From Chloranthus sessilifolius (taxonomy: Eukaryota > Streptophyta > Magnoliopsida > Chloranthales > Chloranthaceae), in NCBI GenBank assembly GCA_021018995.1, contig CM037597.1, forward strand, positions 33,234,936 through 33,298,935: a stretch of 64,000 nucleotides of DNA. Direction: 5' to 3'. Both the position numbers and the translations under genes were made by a program. Shown one piece after another: positions 1-11,389 of this stretch. The notes below the pieces were generated by a model. That model made no database searches. It was given only the letters and a program-made list of their open reading frames with translations, and was not told the DNA's origin. Positions within the stretch are counted from its first letter, which is position 1; every line of letters begins with the position of its first letter.

Positions 1-1098
1 CTTGAGCTGTCTAGAATCGTACGCGATAGCTTTCTTATGCTGGTTGAGGACACAACCCAAACCACTGTAAGATGCATCACTGTATATAGCAAAACCTCCT
101 CTGCCAGAAGGTATAGCTAGCACTGGTGCTGTAGTCAAATGCGTCTTGAGTTCTTGGAAACTCTTCTCACACTGATCAGTCCAATCAAACTTAGCATTTT
201 TATTTGTAAGCTGAGTAAGCGGACTTGATAGTTTGGAGAACCATTCTACAAATCGTCTGTAGTATCGTGCCAAGCCAAGGAAGCTACGAACCTCAGTTAC
301 CGTTCTTGGTTATTCCCAGTTCACTACTGCTTCAATTTTCATCGGATCAACTGCTATACCCTTAGCAGAGACAATATGACCCAAGAAACTGACTTGGTCA
401 AGCCAAAACTCACACTTACTGAGCATTGCATATAGTTTGTGATCTCTGAGGGTTTGTAGAGCCACGTGCAGATGTCCTTCATGTTCCTCCTTTGTCTTGG
501 AATAGACAAGAATGTCATCTACAAAAACGACCACAAACTTATCCAAGTGTGGTTTAAACACTCGGTTCATTAGATCCATAAAAGACGCAGGTGCGTTCGT
601 CAATCCAAATGGCATAAGTAAAAACTCATAGTGCCCATATCTGGTTCTTAACACTGTCTTCTTGATATCCTCTGCTTTGACTCTCAACTGGTGATAACCA
701 GATTGCAAGTCAATCTTCGAAAAGAACCTCACTCGTTGTAACTGATCAAAGAGATCATCAATCCTTGGAAGCGGGTAAAGATTCTTAATCGTCAACTTGT
801 TCAACTGTCGGTAGTCGATGCACAGGTGCATCGAACCATCCTTCTTCTTAAAAAATAGTACTGGTGCTCCCTAAGGAGACACACTAGGTCGAATGAACCC
901 TTTGTCAAGCAGTTCTTGCAGTTGCTCATTTAATTCTTTCAATTCTGCAGGAGACATCCAATACGAAGTTTTAGACACTGACTCAGTACCCGAAACTAAA
1001 TTTATCGCAAATTCAATCTCCCTAGTAGGTGGTAGTCCTGGTAAATCCTCGGGAAACACTTCAGGGTACTCACACACAACATGAATATCTGATATCAC
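1..1098 (-). pseudogene. E1 reverse transcriptase and start of RNase H
   Basis: Fossil pol segment. In sense order it shows the protease-RT linker ([13 protein letters not shown] near 1060), the RT palm motifs [11 protein letters not shown] (near 800), MPFGLTNAP (near 600) and the catalytic FVDDILVYS block (near 510), and then the start of RNase H with ASYSGLG near 90. This is the enzyme that copies the element RNA and degrades the template strand. The level of similarity to the RT of E5 (61077-61700) is obvious by eye, which places both in the same chromovirus lineage. The remainder lies beyond the window edge. Confidence 0.9.
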
Positions 1099-1110
1099 AT
1101 TTGTCTCTTC

Positions 1111-1584
1111 TCACTGCTCTTGTAGGAAAGCCATATAGCCACTGCATCCACTCTTCATCACCTTTTCAGCTAGAATAGCTGATATCAATGGGGCTACCTT
1201 AGACTTCACCCCGAAGAATCTGAATGACCTTTCCTTTGGAGGATGAAAAACTACTACTACTTTCTGACGACAATCGACGCTAGCATGGTAAGCGGATATC
1301 CAGTCCATTCCAAGAATAATGTCAAATCCTTGCATGTCTAACAATATTAAATCTGCCATCGTCTCGTGATCTTCTACCAACGCAGTCACTGATTTACACA
1401 CTGTGCCTACATTTACTGAACTCCCCGTAGGAATAGACACAGTCAATATGAAGTATAAGTGTTCAAGAATGACGCTCAATTCTTTCGTAAATTGAGGCCT
1501 GATAAATGAGTGTGTAGAACCTGGGTCTACCAAAACTCGTGCTCTATGAAAGCAAATATCACAACACTGATATACCTTCAACAA
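1111..1584 (-). pseudogene. E1 aspartic protease region
   Basis: Fossil retropepsin-like protease. The active-site block [10 protein letters not shown] and the downstream DIILGMDWISAYHA block are the standard pair in plant Ty3/gypsy proteases, which cleave the gag-pol polyprotein. It sits between gag and the RT linker as expected. The same DPGSTHSF block appears in E2 (17380) and E5 (62180). Confidence 0.88.
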
Positions 1585-1759
1585 ACCTATAATTTAGTCA
1601 CACAATTCAATCGAGTGTTTACAATGTGTATGTGTAATGTGCATCTTTGTCATAAATATATAATCACAATAATTTTACATTACTAATTTCCAATCCATTC
1701 TACTAAAGAAATAATCCCACTTTGAAATTTAATCATACCTTGTATGACATCATTCGATG

Positions 1760-2940
1760 TCAGAGCATCAGTCGTGATAACAGCATATGCTCGACCTTGA
1801 ACAACAGGTCTAGATGACCTTTGTGTAGACACTGATCCGAACCGCTCCTTGCTCTCTTAACTTTCCTTTGGGCAGTTCCTAACCAAGTGGCCCATCTTGC
1901 CACATCTAAAGCATGCCCCTGTCTCCCTCTTATATTCCTCGGTCTTGTGTGGCTTCCCACACTTTGCACATGATAGGGTCAGAGTGAATGACGATACCCT
2001 CAAAGATCCCTGCGCTACAGAGGTCCCGCTACCAGAAGAACCAGACGGTCAGAATGGTCTGGAAGATGCAGGTACTGCTGGCCTCTGATATGAACTAGGC
2101 TCAGTAGATATCGCCGGTCTGAAGTGTGTAGGGTATCTCGGAGGTCTAGAGAATCTAGCCCTCTTGTTTTGTTCAGGGTCCTGAGATTGCCCCTGAAATG
2201 ACCTTTCTCTGCTTTGCTTGTCTCTCCAAGCAAACTGCTTCTGGTTTTCCTCTTCCACGATGAGAGCTTTAGACATCGCACTCTCGTACGTCTCCATCTC
2301 CCACATGGCTACATACTTTTATTGGTTCTGTTTCAAGTTAAGCTGGAACTTACGAGCTCTCATCAGCTCAGTGGCTACGTGCTGTGGGGCGAATCTAGCT
2401 AATTGATCAAACTCAGCACCATACTCTCTTACTGACATAGCCCCCTGCTTTAATTCAATAAATTTTACCTCCCACTGATGCCTCACTATCTTTGGGAAGT
2501 ACCTATTATAAAAGACTTCAGTAAATTCTTCCCAAGTCGAAGGAGCACTGGGGAACTCTCTCTCTCAGTTCCGTGATACCGACTTCCACCATGGTCTGGC
2601 ATCACCATCTAGTTTGAATGTTGCCCAATGCACTTTCTCTACATCTGTGCACTGGAGCACTTCAAACAATTTCTCCATCTCTTCAATCCAACCCTCGGCC
2701 TCTATGGGATCCGTCTGACCAAAGAAGTTAGGAGGCCTAATTCTCCTAAACTCCGCAAAACCGTCGGGTTCGTGAGGTGGTCTAGCTGCTTGCTGATTCA
2801 AAGCAGTAGTCTGCTGGGTGACGTTGGTAGCCAAAGCTTCCAACACCTGCTCCATTCTACCCTCGTTGCCTCTTCTTCCTCCTCTCGGTCCTACCGAAAC
2901 AACATTTTCGCCCGATAGGAATCCCAATCCCCTAGATGTT
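1760..2940 (-). pseudogene. E1 gag: capsid and zinc-knuckle nucleocapsid
   Basis: Fossil gag. The sense start lies near 2930, with a Gly/Arg-rich N-terminus (VGPRGGRRGNEGR). A Retrotrans_gag-type capsid segment follows, with RPPNFFGQTDPIEAEGWI and DGDARPWWKS at about 2600-2760, then a basic, Ser/Pro-rich stretch. A CCHC-type nucleocapsid knuckle lies near 1880-1960, where the sense strand encodes GRQGHALDV-like and CGKxH-like words in neighbouring frames. Gag proteins package the element RNA into virus-like particles. Confidence 0.82.
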
Positions 2941-3120
2941 CCAGCAATATCGGGAATTTCTTACAAAGGGACCTCTCTCTGTCCTTCTCTGCCTCCACTG
3001 TACCCACCTATAAACTTTGGGCCCATAGTACCGGTCTGTCATTGTAAAAGCAATAACATTAATCAGCACATAGATTGTGAAAACAATCTGTCCTGAACCC
3101 GCAGTTCAACCTCAAGCCTA

Positions 3121-3133
3121 GGCTCTGATACCA
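3121..3133 (-). other. E1 primer binding site (initiator tRNA-Met)
   Basis: The sense strand reads TGGTATCAGAGCC, complementary to the 3' end of plant initiator tRNA-Met (GGCTCTGATACCA). It lies 2 nt inside the LTR boundary, the usual position for priming minus-strand DNA. Confidence 0.92.
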
Positions 3134-4471
3134 ACTGTGACAGCCCTTATTTCCATGCCTAGAAATCTGTGCCATCAAGATCATACTTAGGATGATCCCA
3201 AAGACAAATCACAGAGTGTCTGCTCGTATAGCGAAAATCAGAGCAGACACCGTCCATCAGTGGCAAATTGAGTCATCATATATGGCTTTAAAAGAAAGAA
3301 AAATCAACAATGCGTATCTATAAAAACAAAAGAATATACATCCTCAAAAAAGAACCAAGAAGAACCACTGGTGATGGACATCAATCACCCAAAATAATGG
3401 TTCCTAATAGTGGTTCTTATAGAATGTATAATAATATAAGTAGTACAACATCTATAATAATAAGTACAGACGGTGGCCACCAGGCACACAATAATCCAGA
3501 GTATAGTAAACAAAAACTCAAAATACAAGACTAATATACCTAGGCTAAGGGTAAAACTCGTCCACCTGGATATCAGTCTCCTCGTCCTCGGCCTCAACCT
3601 CTATCTCTGGTTGGTAGTCCGGGTCGCTCTCGATACCAGGAGCCCTAGCCTCCGAACCTATAATTGTTATAGAAAATAGGGTGAGCTACATCTAAGCTCA
3701 GTAGAAGACTCTCAACTAAAATTGTACTGAAAATGTAAGACATAATTTGCAGGTAGTATCTCAAAATAAAAAATGCTGACAAGACAATTCAGATGACATG
3801 TACTGAGTTTTCAAAGCACAGAATAGATGTTATTAGTATATAATTTGTTACTTAAATCATGCATAGTTCTAACTTAAGAAACTCCCGTGAATATATAGTA
3901 CGTGGTAATCAGGCGTATGCCGATAGGAAACATCAACGAATCGTCGTTCATATGAATAATTTTCAGAGTGCAATAATGCCTCATCTATGGAGTGCAATTA
4001 TGCCGAGGGATTATCAAAGCAGATGCACGATTGTGCCAGGGCACGGATATACCGCCGAGTCGTTGGAGATCATTTGGATTAAATACTTAAAATCAAATAC
4101 AAACATATGACCTCAAGATTCAGACATCAAAACAGATAGCAAAAATTAGAAATAGGCATTAGAAGACAGAATTCAGAATGAAGGAAATCAGAAATGACAA
4201 AGGTTTATTGATATGCAACATGCTTTTAAAATAGAAATCAGGGTACATATGTGAAAAAACCATGAAATCATATTCAGATACATTTTTGAGTTGGATTTCC
4301 CCTACCTTAGATCAGACCTCTTTCTATGCAAATTCACAGCTTTTCAAAGCATCATGGTCTAATCCTAAACCACAGACATAGTACACTAAGTGTCAGACAT
4401 GTCAAGATACTAACTGGCACAGTGCCCAGTAGTGTTTTATCCACAAAACTAAAATAGCAGAAAAATAGGGG

Positions 4472-5023
4472 TGATTGATCGATCAATGTCCTTGCTTGAT
4501 CGATCAATCCCACTCCTTGTTCGATCAATGACCTCATTGATCGATCAACCTCTCAAATAACTCACAGGTGACAAAGGAAAATTGATCGATCAATATCCTT
4601 GATTGATCGATTAATCTTCAACCTTGATCGATCAATGCTTCATTTGATCGATCAATAGCCTCATGTTCTTCATATTTAATAGAGGAAAATTGATCGATCA
4701 ACACCTTAGTTTGATTGATCAATCCATCCCATTGATCAATCAATCTTCCCATTGATCGATCAATCAATTAATACTCAAATTTCCCTCTTCCTGTTCTCAC
4801 ACTATTCTTATACAATTTGATTGATCAATGTCCTCATTGATCGATCATTTTAGTCTTTGATCGATCACCTCACTGTGATCGATTAATGCCCATCGGGCAT
4901 TGAACTTCTAGAAAACTACTCTACTGTTCCCATTAACTCTTTATACGAATTGATTGATCAATTCCTAACCTTGATTGATCAATCCCGATATTGATCAATC
5001 AATTCCCTGCCTTGATCGATCAA
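4472..5023. repeat. E1 LTR array of TTGATCGATCAA palindromes
   Basis: About twenty exact or near copies of (A)TTGATCGATCAA(T) are scattered over 550 bp, separated by unrelated spacers of roughly 10-60 bp, so this is not a simple tandem repeat. It lies about 470 nt downstream of the LTR TATA box in sense direction, inside what should be the transcribed leader. Other families in this window have different palindromes at the same relative place. Confidence 0.88.
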
Positions 5024-5490
5024 GAATGACAGTTCTCTGTCATAAATGGCGGTCACTTGTTTTGACCCATTTTCACCATTGATATTTAATGGTTTCCAAC
5101 AACCATTCGCACCCCTCCTTCTTACACATTTATGAGGCTTTAACCTCCACACTTTTAATCTTAAAGCTTACCTCTTTGAAGCCTCTTTCGAGTTCTCGGC
5201 AAACGCGATCCGAAGAGGGTTTCGGATCTAAAATTTTATATTCGTCAGCGTCGTAACCCGGAATAGCAGGTGCTTGGCTTTATTTCAACACGTAGTGATA
5301 GCACGCGTTCTCGCAAGACAACTTGAAGTAACGACGTCGATTCCGCCCTCTCAATCAATCAACCATTAACCTAGGTTCTCCTAGAGCTGTGGTTCCTCAA
5401 GGAAATGGCTTCAAACCCTAACCTCTAGCCATGGATTTCCAAAAACAAGAAGGTGGAGATGGAGATAGGTATCCCAAACCTTCTTCCTTC

Positions 5491-5527
5491 CCTTATAAGC
5501 TAAGAAAATGAAATATCTTTGATATTT
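5491..5527 (-). promoter_or_regulatory. E1 LTR core promoter: dyad plus TATA
   Basis: A perfect dyad AAATATC-TTT-GATATTT (5511-5527) lies just upstream, in sense, of a GCTTATAAGG TATA box (5491-5500). The same pair occurs in the E2, E3 and E4 LTRs. AAATATCT is also the core of the plant evening element. Any clock link is inference. Confidence 0.6.
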
Positions 5528-5776
5528 CCATTTTCTTTCCAAGCTAGGCTCCGGTGTGAAGCGTACACATGACCTCTTCGGCGTACCATGCCTCATCAAG
5601 GGTCTACTAGACTTGGACTCACACGAGAAGTCACACATGACTTCACCTTACCAAGGATTAATATTATTTCCGATAATATTAATTTAAAATTTTTAAATTT
5701 ATCTCGATTTCTGTGTCGGGCATGCATATCGAAGCAGTCGGATTCTTGTTCGAAATTTTAGGGTCGTTACACACAT

Positions 5777-7370
5777 AAAGTAAATGCCTAAGGAGGTATA
5801 AGCATCTCCCTATCCCTAACAATCTCCTCCATCAAGGATACCGAGCATTTGGGTTAAGCCAAGCACCACCACAAGAGGTCTTCGAACACCGAGTTGATCG
5901 CCCGCAATACAAGTGCCAAATTTCCTATCAAGACTCTCCTATTCCATTCTTTCCAAATTTACCAAAAATTGCCTCCGGAAGCACCTTCTACAATATGGCT
6001 ATATTATCCGCAAATAAGAAATCATTCCATTTCGTAAGTATATTTGCGACCGATTCACCAAGACTCCTAACCTTGCTCTCTTAAACCATGAAGCACCATG
6101 GTGGTGCTTAACTTCTAGAGAACAGAACTTTGCACTCCTATTCAATTTACCCAAATTGCGATATGAAGCAACTTCAAAAAATGGCTATATTATCCGCAAA
6201 GAAATCAATCCATTCTGTAAGTATATTTGTGGGTGATTCACCAAGACTTCTAACCTCTCTTACACCATGAAGCAGTAGTGTGTTGCATAACTGCCGGAGA
6301 ACATAACTTTGCACTCGTGTCCAATTTACACAATTCTAACACCTACAACCAGTGGTGTCCTAAGATCTATATGTTCTTGGGTGTATCTAGACGATTCAAG
6401 GTTTAACTAATATGGAAGTCATGCAGAATATATCTCAAACTAGAGAATTGTCCAACATCATTTAGTATCATGCAAAGTTTAGCTATAGAAGCTTTAAGCT
6501 CTCACAAACATGCTCGTAAAAAACTACCTCCAGTTTGCGTGGACATTATAGAAGTTGGGCGCAAGGTGACAAAACTTTTAGATGCAGATATGTATCAAAA
6601 TTTGGCTAGGCTGATACTAATACCGATACCTAAGGTGTATGATGTATCAGTTAATACCTAGTGGAGAGTATAACTTTGCACTCTGTGTTCAATTTACATG
6701 ATACAACCATCTACTCTCCAATACCTAGATGTCATTCGGTGTTTCCTCTTTTAAACTCATCCAAAAGAGATCCAGAACTCTAGATTCTCCTACAACATTT
6801 GGTATCATCACATGATTAGGTATATAGGTTATAAGCTTTTGTAGACATGTGAAGATCTATCTTAGGTTTTCCAGGAGGATGCAATAGAAGTCGAATACAA
6901 TGTCTCAAAACTTGGCCAATCCAGATATGTATCAGTATGCATAATGGCTATGTGATAATGCCGCAATATTGATACCTATATATGATCCATCAACATTCTC
7001 TCGGTGTTTGTCAATGCTTACTGCTATAGGCATGCTCACAGAGAACTATTTTGGTTTGCGGGAAGGACACAATAAAACTCGAATGATGCAAATGTATACC
7101 AGTATTTGGTTGTTGCATCAATACCAACACTAGGGTGTATTAGGAATCCCCTTGGTATCAGTCAATATCTACTGTCACAGGCAGGTATCAGTCAATACGA
7201 GCATGCATCAGTGAAATTCCATAATATTGTGGTACATATCATCTAGAGTATCCCTTGAATTTGGTATATGCATGCTATTGTTCAATATAGACTTTGTACC
7301 TGATCCGATATTATTAACATATATGGCAACTATTCAATATAAACAACCATAGAGAAATTCATATCCAACA
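5777..7370. other. Non-coding stretch with diverged local duplication
   Basis: No gene is recognised. Two diverged copies of a segment starting ATGGCTATATTATCCGC begin at 5995 and 6181 (spacing 186 bp) and run for about 150 bp, each ending in an AACTTTGCACTC...CAATTTAC phrase. A third echo of that phrase lies near 6670. From 6600 to 7230 variants of TATCAGTCAATAC recur. Short open frames here, such as 6470-6661, show no domain or coding bias and are not called. Confidence 0.5.
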
Positions 7371-7380
7371 TATGCAGTAA

Positions 7381-7590
7381 TTTAAGGGTTGTAGGAGAAT
7401 CTCCAAGAATGATTTTGCTCTTAAGGGTTGTAGGAGAATAATTCAAAACTTGATTACCCACTTGTGAAGCACCTTGAGTATTGGTAATTGATGCACCTTC
7501 AAAACTTGATTCCCACTTGTGAAGCACCTTGAGTAATGGTGATAAATAAAAACCATTGAGTATTGGTAATTGATGCACCTTCAAAGTCAA
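7381..7590. repeat. Local tandem repeats
   Basis: TTAAGGGTTGTAGGAGAAT occurs at about 7381 and 7421. A 56-bp unit beginning CAAAACTTGATT at 7444 recurs at 7500, and a TTGAGTATTGGTAATTGATG segment occurs at about 7474 and 7557. The arrangement suggests stepwise replication slippage. No coding meaning is evident. Confidence 0.75.
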
Positions 7591-8951
7591 TTATAGTCAT
7601 TATTTAGTCTTGTGTGCAACAGGAATGTGAGTTAGGGTTGAAGTATATCGTGAGTTAGGGTTGAAGCAGAAAACTAGGTTTCTTGAATAATTGCAATTAA
7701 CCATGGCCACAACTATACAATTTCCAGCACCTATATTATAGGGAATAGGAGCTGATGATAAAGCTGCCTTTCTAATGAAGGATCTACTATATAGAATCTT
7801 GTTCGCAATATCAAAGTCTTCGATAGGAAAAGGGATTTATGTTTGAGCAGGGTGTTGGATTTTAGCTCCTGAGAATGATTCAAGAGGAAGTTCTTTTGAG
7901 AACCATTTGGCATTATGGATATCATAACTAACCATTTGGCGAAACTCTGACAGCTTTATTTTGAAAGTTATGCCTTTGGAGAGACTAAACAAACTGCTGG
8001 TTTCGTAGCTCAGAATTTAAGCATGCCAAAATCTGTTCAATTATGCTTCAGATTCTTAGGTCAAAATCTGAGGTCCGAATTTATTTAGATTTGATTGTTT
8101 GAGCAGTTCTGATCTAGTAAGGTAACTCCTCGAAACACGCACTCAAAATTTGAGCTAACTCGAGAAACAAATCTTGTATTGAAAGTCAAAAAAGGATAAA
8201 ACTTACAAAGGCCTATTATAGGAGGCAAATTTGTAAATCCAACATACTGCTAATTTTAGATGGTGTTTGATTGATCGCATTGAATCAGAAGATGGAGATC
8301 ACTTTCATTACATTCTTCTACAAAATAAATATTGAGATAATGGGCGTCAAATTACATAAAACACAGGTAATCCACATAGCATAAATCCCAAAATGTGACT
8401 CGTGTACTAAGAACGTAAGCGGTTAGGTAACATACCCAATAATAGCTCAAGACTAAAGGGGGGCAACCATCTAGGGGGTTGGCAGAAGATGTACTTAATC
8501 CCCACTTTCTTGAGTATTGCATACTCTAGCTAGATAGAGAGAACACTTAAGGTTATTATTTAACATTTACATTGCAACTCATTGTATCAGTAGTGTCTCT
8601 TGAAGCAATTAGTGGAGCTAGGAAGCTGCTGGTTAAGATAGTATTGCAAGGTAATTATTTAGTTGATTTTGCATTAGCAGACAAAGTTAAGATAGGCGCC
8701 ATTGTGTTCCTTGTTAGTCTCAATAGAAAGAAGATAAATTCAGTAATGTTTCATGCTCTGATCAGATTAGCTATATCAATACATCATGATAGTTTAAAAT
8801 ATTCATACCTCATGACATTAATGTGTCTTATAGACAGTTTAGCCCCAAACAGAAATGAGTGGAGAAATTAGACTCGCCCAACCAACCCAAATAAATGAGA
8901 TAGTGATGATGATGCTTGTATCCTGATGTAAGTAAGCATAAATATACCTAC

Positions 8952-8988
<37 letters not shown>

Positions 8989-9770
8989 TATTTCTATCGT
9001 CAACCTCTGGAATCAGCATGTATATCTGCAGATGAATGTTAGACTTTGTGAATGTGTCATGTGTGTGAGTTGGGAGAGTTGTACATGAGTGTTACTAATC
9101 TATATTTGTCATAGGTTCTCATTTGTTCATGAATGCTTTTCTTTTTTCAAAATTGAATTGTATTGTCCATGAGTACTTGCAGGCTCTAGAGGAATCAGAT
9201 CACTGCTCCATTCAATGATCAATTTCATTCCTAATGATGCCATAGATACAAATGCATGCTTTTAAATTGGCATATCAACAGGGAAGGCAAAGGAATTAAA
9301 CAGTACAAATAAATTGGCATCTATGTTAGTCTTATTGTCAGCACTATACATCCACTAAATGGCACATGATGGTCATGCTTTATCCTACTAAAAAAATAAA
9401 CAAATAAAAGGTCACAAGGGAAAGAGATGGTGAAAACCTATGGATCAAATGGCACATGATCAATCTTTTGGCTTATCTCCGGATATGTGATCCTCCTTCA
9501 TTGAATTGGAGAAACTGAATAAGAACCATTACAAACAAAGATGTGAGTAGGCTAGATGGAAGTATAAAAATACTTATGAAAATAAAATCACTCATTAAGA
9601 TTTGATCGACCATTAAGATTTCATCGACCACTTCCATAAGCATAACATTAGATGACTAAAATAAAGTTCCCCTAGCTGAATGCTATAAAAAAACTGGAAA
9701 CTCATGTCATGAGCATGATCACAAATCTCATCCACTATAGATGGACTCCAAAGTCCACTACTAAGACTGT
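7591..9770. other. Non-coding stretch, nothing recognised apart from a microsatellite
   Basis: AT-rich sequence without convincing coding capacity. The longest open frame (8572-8871, 99 codons) has no recognisable domain, an unremarkable composition and no neighbouring exon-like sequence, so it is not called. Confidence 0.5.
8951..8988. repeat. (TA)n-(GA)n compound microsatellite
   Basis: About twelve AT dinucleotides are followed directly by six or so GA dinucleotides. Confidence 0.95.
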
Positions 9771-9960
9771 AATGGGTGCGGTCCAGTTGGGTTGGGATTA
9801 CCCAGACCTGACCTGCCACCCTAAAAGCTCAACCTGAAACCAACCCAACCTGCCACACCTTGGCATTCAACCCAAACTCAACCCAACCATTGATGCTCAA
9901 CTCAAACTCAAACCAAATAAATAATTGGGTCAGGTTTAACTGAAACAAATGGGTAAGCAC
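9771..9960. other. CCAACCC-rich low-complexity tract, possible hAT-like end
   Basis: Repeated CAACCCAACC and CTCAACCCAA words. The reverse strand reads TAGGGTGGCAGGTCAGG at about 9808-9824, which resembles the TAGGG(T/A)GGCA termini and degenerate GGGTTGGGTT subterminal sequence of many plant hAT elements. No transposase or partner terminus was found. Confidence 0.3.
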
Positions 9961-10890
9961 ACTTTAGTTTGCCATTTTGGTTAAGATAGAAGGCCTGCTA
10001 GTTAGTTCTATTTGGTTAGGACTTTTTTATTGGAATAGTTAGACTCGGTAATAATATGAAACTAAAAGGAATATTTTAGTAGAGACATATAGTGTTGGGT
10101 ATTTACAATCAACTCCCCTTCCCCTAAACATTAAGCAGGCGATGGGGGGACTAGAAACCATATCGCATATACGACCCACGTCACTTGTTCACCGTAAATG
10201 CAAGAGAAGGTTTGGATATCACCCCTATATTATTCAAAATATAGTAAAGTATTATATACTTGAACAAAATATGTTTTATATAACCCCAAGCCCCAGATTT
10301 AATTCCCCTTTGGCAACATGGTGGGCCTATTTAAGACCTTCAACCATTTCAAATGGTACATTGGAGTATCCTGCAGGGTTGTGCATTGAAATAAATTGCA
10401 GACGTCACTACCAAATTATCACCATTCTTGGAGATAAACAGATCATCTATTGGAACTGAAACAGAAATAGATCTGTTACTTCCAAATACACATTGGAGTC
10501 GGTATACAACTCCAATGAACTGCTTCATATACATAGAAATTGGCCTAAATAATCACCTGATGAATAATAACTTGATGAATAGATTCATCACAGTAAATTG
10601 CACAATGAAATTATTATTTCGAGCTCTTATAGAAACGTTATTGATTCCTAATCAAAGAGAAGAGGGCAAAGACTTGTTATCAATCATTGAGAGACCATAC
10701 TATCAGAGATCTATAATAGAGAATATCAATTACAGCTCTTAATAATAGACATATACATTATACCCAATGTGCTCCGACCATACTAAATGAGAGTTTTGGA
10801 CCATAGGCCGTTCTGTATGTCACTGTGAATTGGACGGCCCAGATAGGTAAACAAGCATGCCTGATTTCGATTTTAGCGAGGAAAGTATTT
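9961..10890. other. Unassigned stretch with two overlapping open frames
   Basis: Open frames on the plus strand at 10142-10459 and 10428-10742 (about 100 codons each) overlap in different frames and show no known motif. They might be remnants of a degraded gene or chance. No function is proposed. Confidence 0.3.
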
Positions 10891-11230
10891 CCTCATAAAC
10901 TGAACTAATTCAAAACCAAACCGATTCAAAATTTAACTGAACCAAACCAATATCGCTTCAGTTTCAATTTTGGATGGCACAAATTGAAATCCGATTAGCT
11001 AGCATTATAAAACAGAAGCAAATTGGAAAACATAAAAAAAAAATGAGACTGAGATTTAACAGAATCAGTATTTTTCGATTTGAATTTGGGAAATTGAAAA
11101 AAGAAAAGAACAAAAGAAGGAACAGAAGTCGAACTGATTCGTTTCAATTTCGGTTCGGGCTAAACCGAACAAAAAACTGAAATTTTCGGTTTCAGCTGTG
11201 TCGGTAAGGCAATTAGCATCCCTAGTCGTA
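10891..11230 (-). mobile_element. Possible hAT-like terminus with AACCGAA-type low complexity
   Basis: The reverse strand from 11227 reads CTAGGGATGCTAATTGCC followed by repeated CCGAAA and GGTTTAGCCCGAACCG words. This matches the general look of plant hAT termini (C/TAGGGATGGCAAT plus CGGTTCGG subterminal repeats). A second matching terminus and an 8-bp duplication were not found, so this may be a lone end or host low-complexity DNA. Confidence 0.3.
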
Positions 11231-11389
11231 CCCTAGAAGGGGATCACCACAAAGGTCATGGAAACCTCCCAAATACCAAAAAATGCCCTTAAAAAAAACA
11301 CAAATCGTACAATCCAAGTGATCCAATCAAAAACACAAATCTAAATATCGAACCCTATATTTAGAAAAAAAAAAAATAGAACGAAATTA

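Larger units (their letters stand above)
1..5771 (-). mobile_element. E1: Ty3/gypsy chromovirus-like element (Tekay/Del type), 5' half
   Basis: Reading on the minus strand, the element runs from its 5' LTR (3136-5771) through primer site, gag, protease and reverse transcriptase to RNase H at the left window edge. Integrase and the 3' LTR lie outside. Family call rests on the gag-PR-RT-RH order, a gag zinc knuckle of CGKxH type, RT motifs of the Del/Tekay kind, an initiator tRNA-Met primer site and a very long LTR. The 5 bp outside the LTR (5772-5776, CACAT) would be one copy of the target duplication. The coding part is broken, by eye about five to eight times. Age cannot be set because only one LTR is visible. 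Confidence 0.9.
3136..5771 (-). repeat. E1 5' LTR (2,636 bp)
   Basis: Sense start TGTAACGACCC (rc of 5761-5771) and sense end GGGCTGTCACA (rc of 3136-3146) give the TG...CA ends of an LTR abutting the primer site. The length is in the range of Del/Tekay LTRs. Inside, in sense order, are the dyad-TATA promoter (5527-5491), a GAGGTAAGC block (5174-5166), an array of TTGATCGATCAA palindromes (5023-4472), an AAGGTAGGGGAAAT block (about 4309-4296), a block near 3950 homologous to the E4 LTR, and a TTCTACTGAGCTTAGA block near 3700. No coding region is seen. Confidence 0.9.

Noticed and set aside
4472-5023. GATCGATC array as a bacterial-type origin or methylation site cluster
   Set aside because: The context is a plant LTR and other families have unrelated palindromes at the same place.
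8572-8871. 99-codon open frame as a small gene
   Set aside because: No domain, no coding bias visible, no flanking exon-like sequence.
10142-10742. Overlapping open frames as an organelle-derived insert
   Set aside because: I could not match them to any plastid or mitochondrial gene I know. Left unassigned.
9771-11230. One complete hAT element
   Set aside because: Both candidate ends point the same way and no transposase or 8-bp duplication was found.
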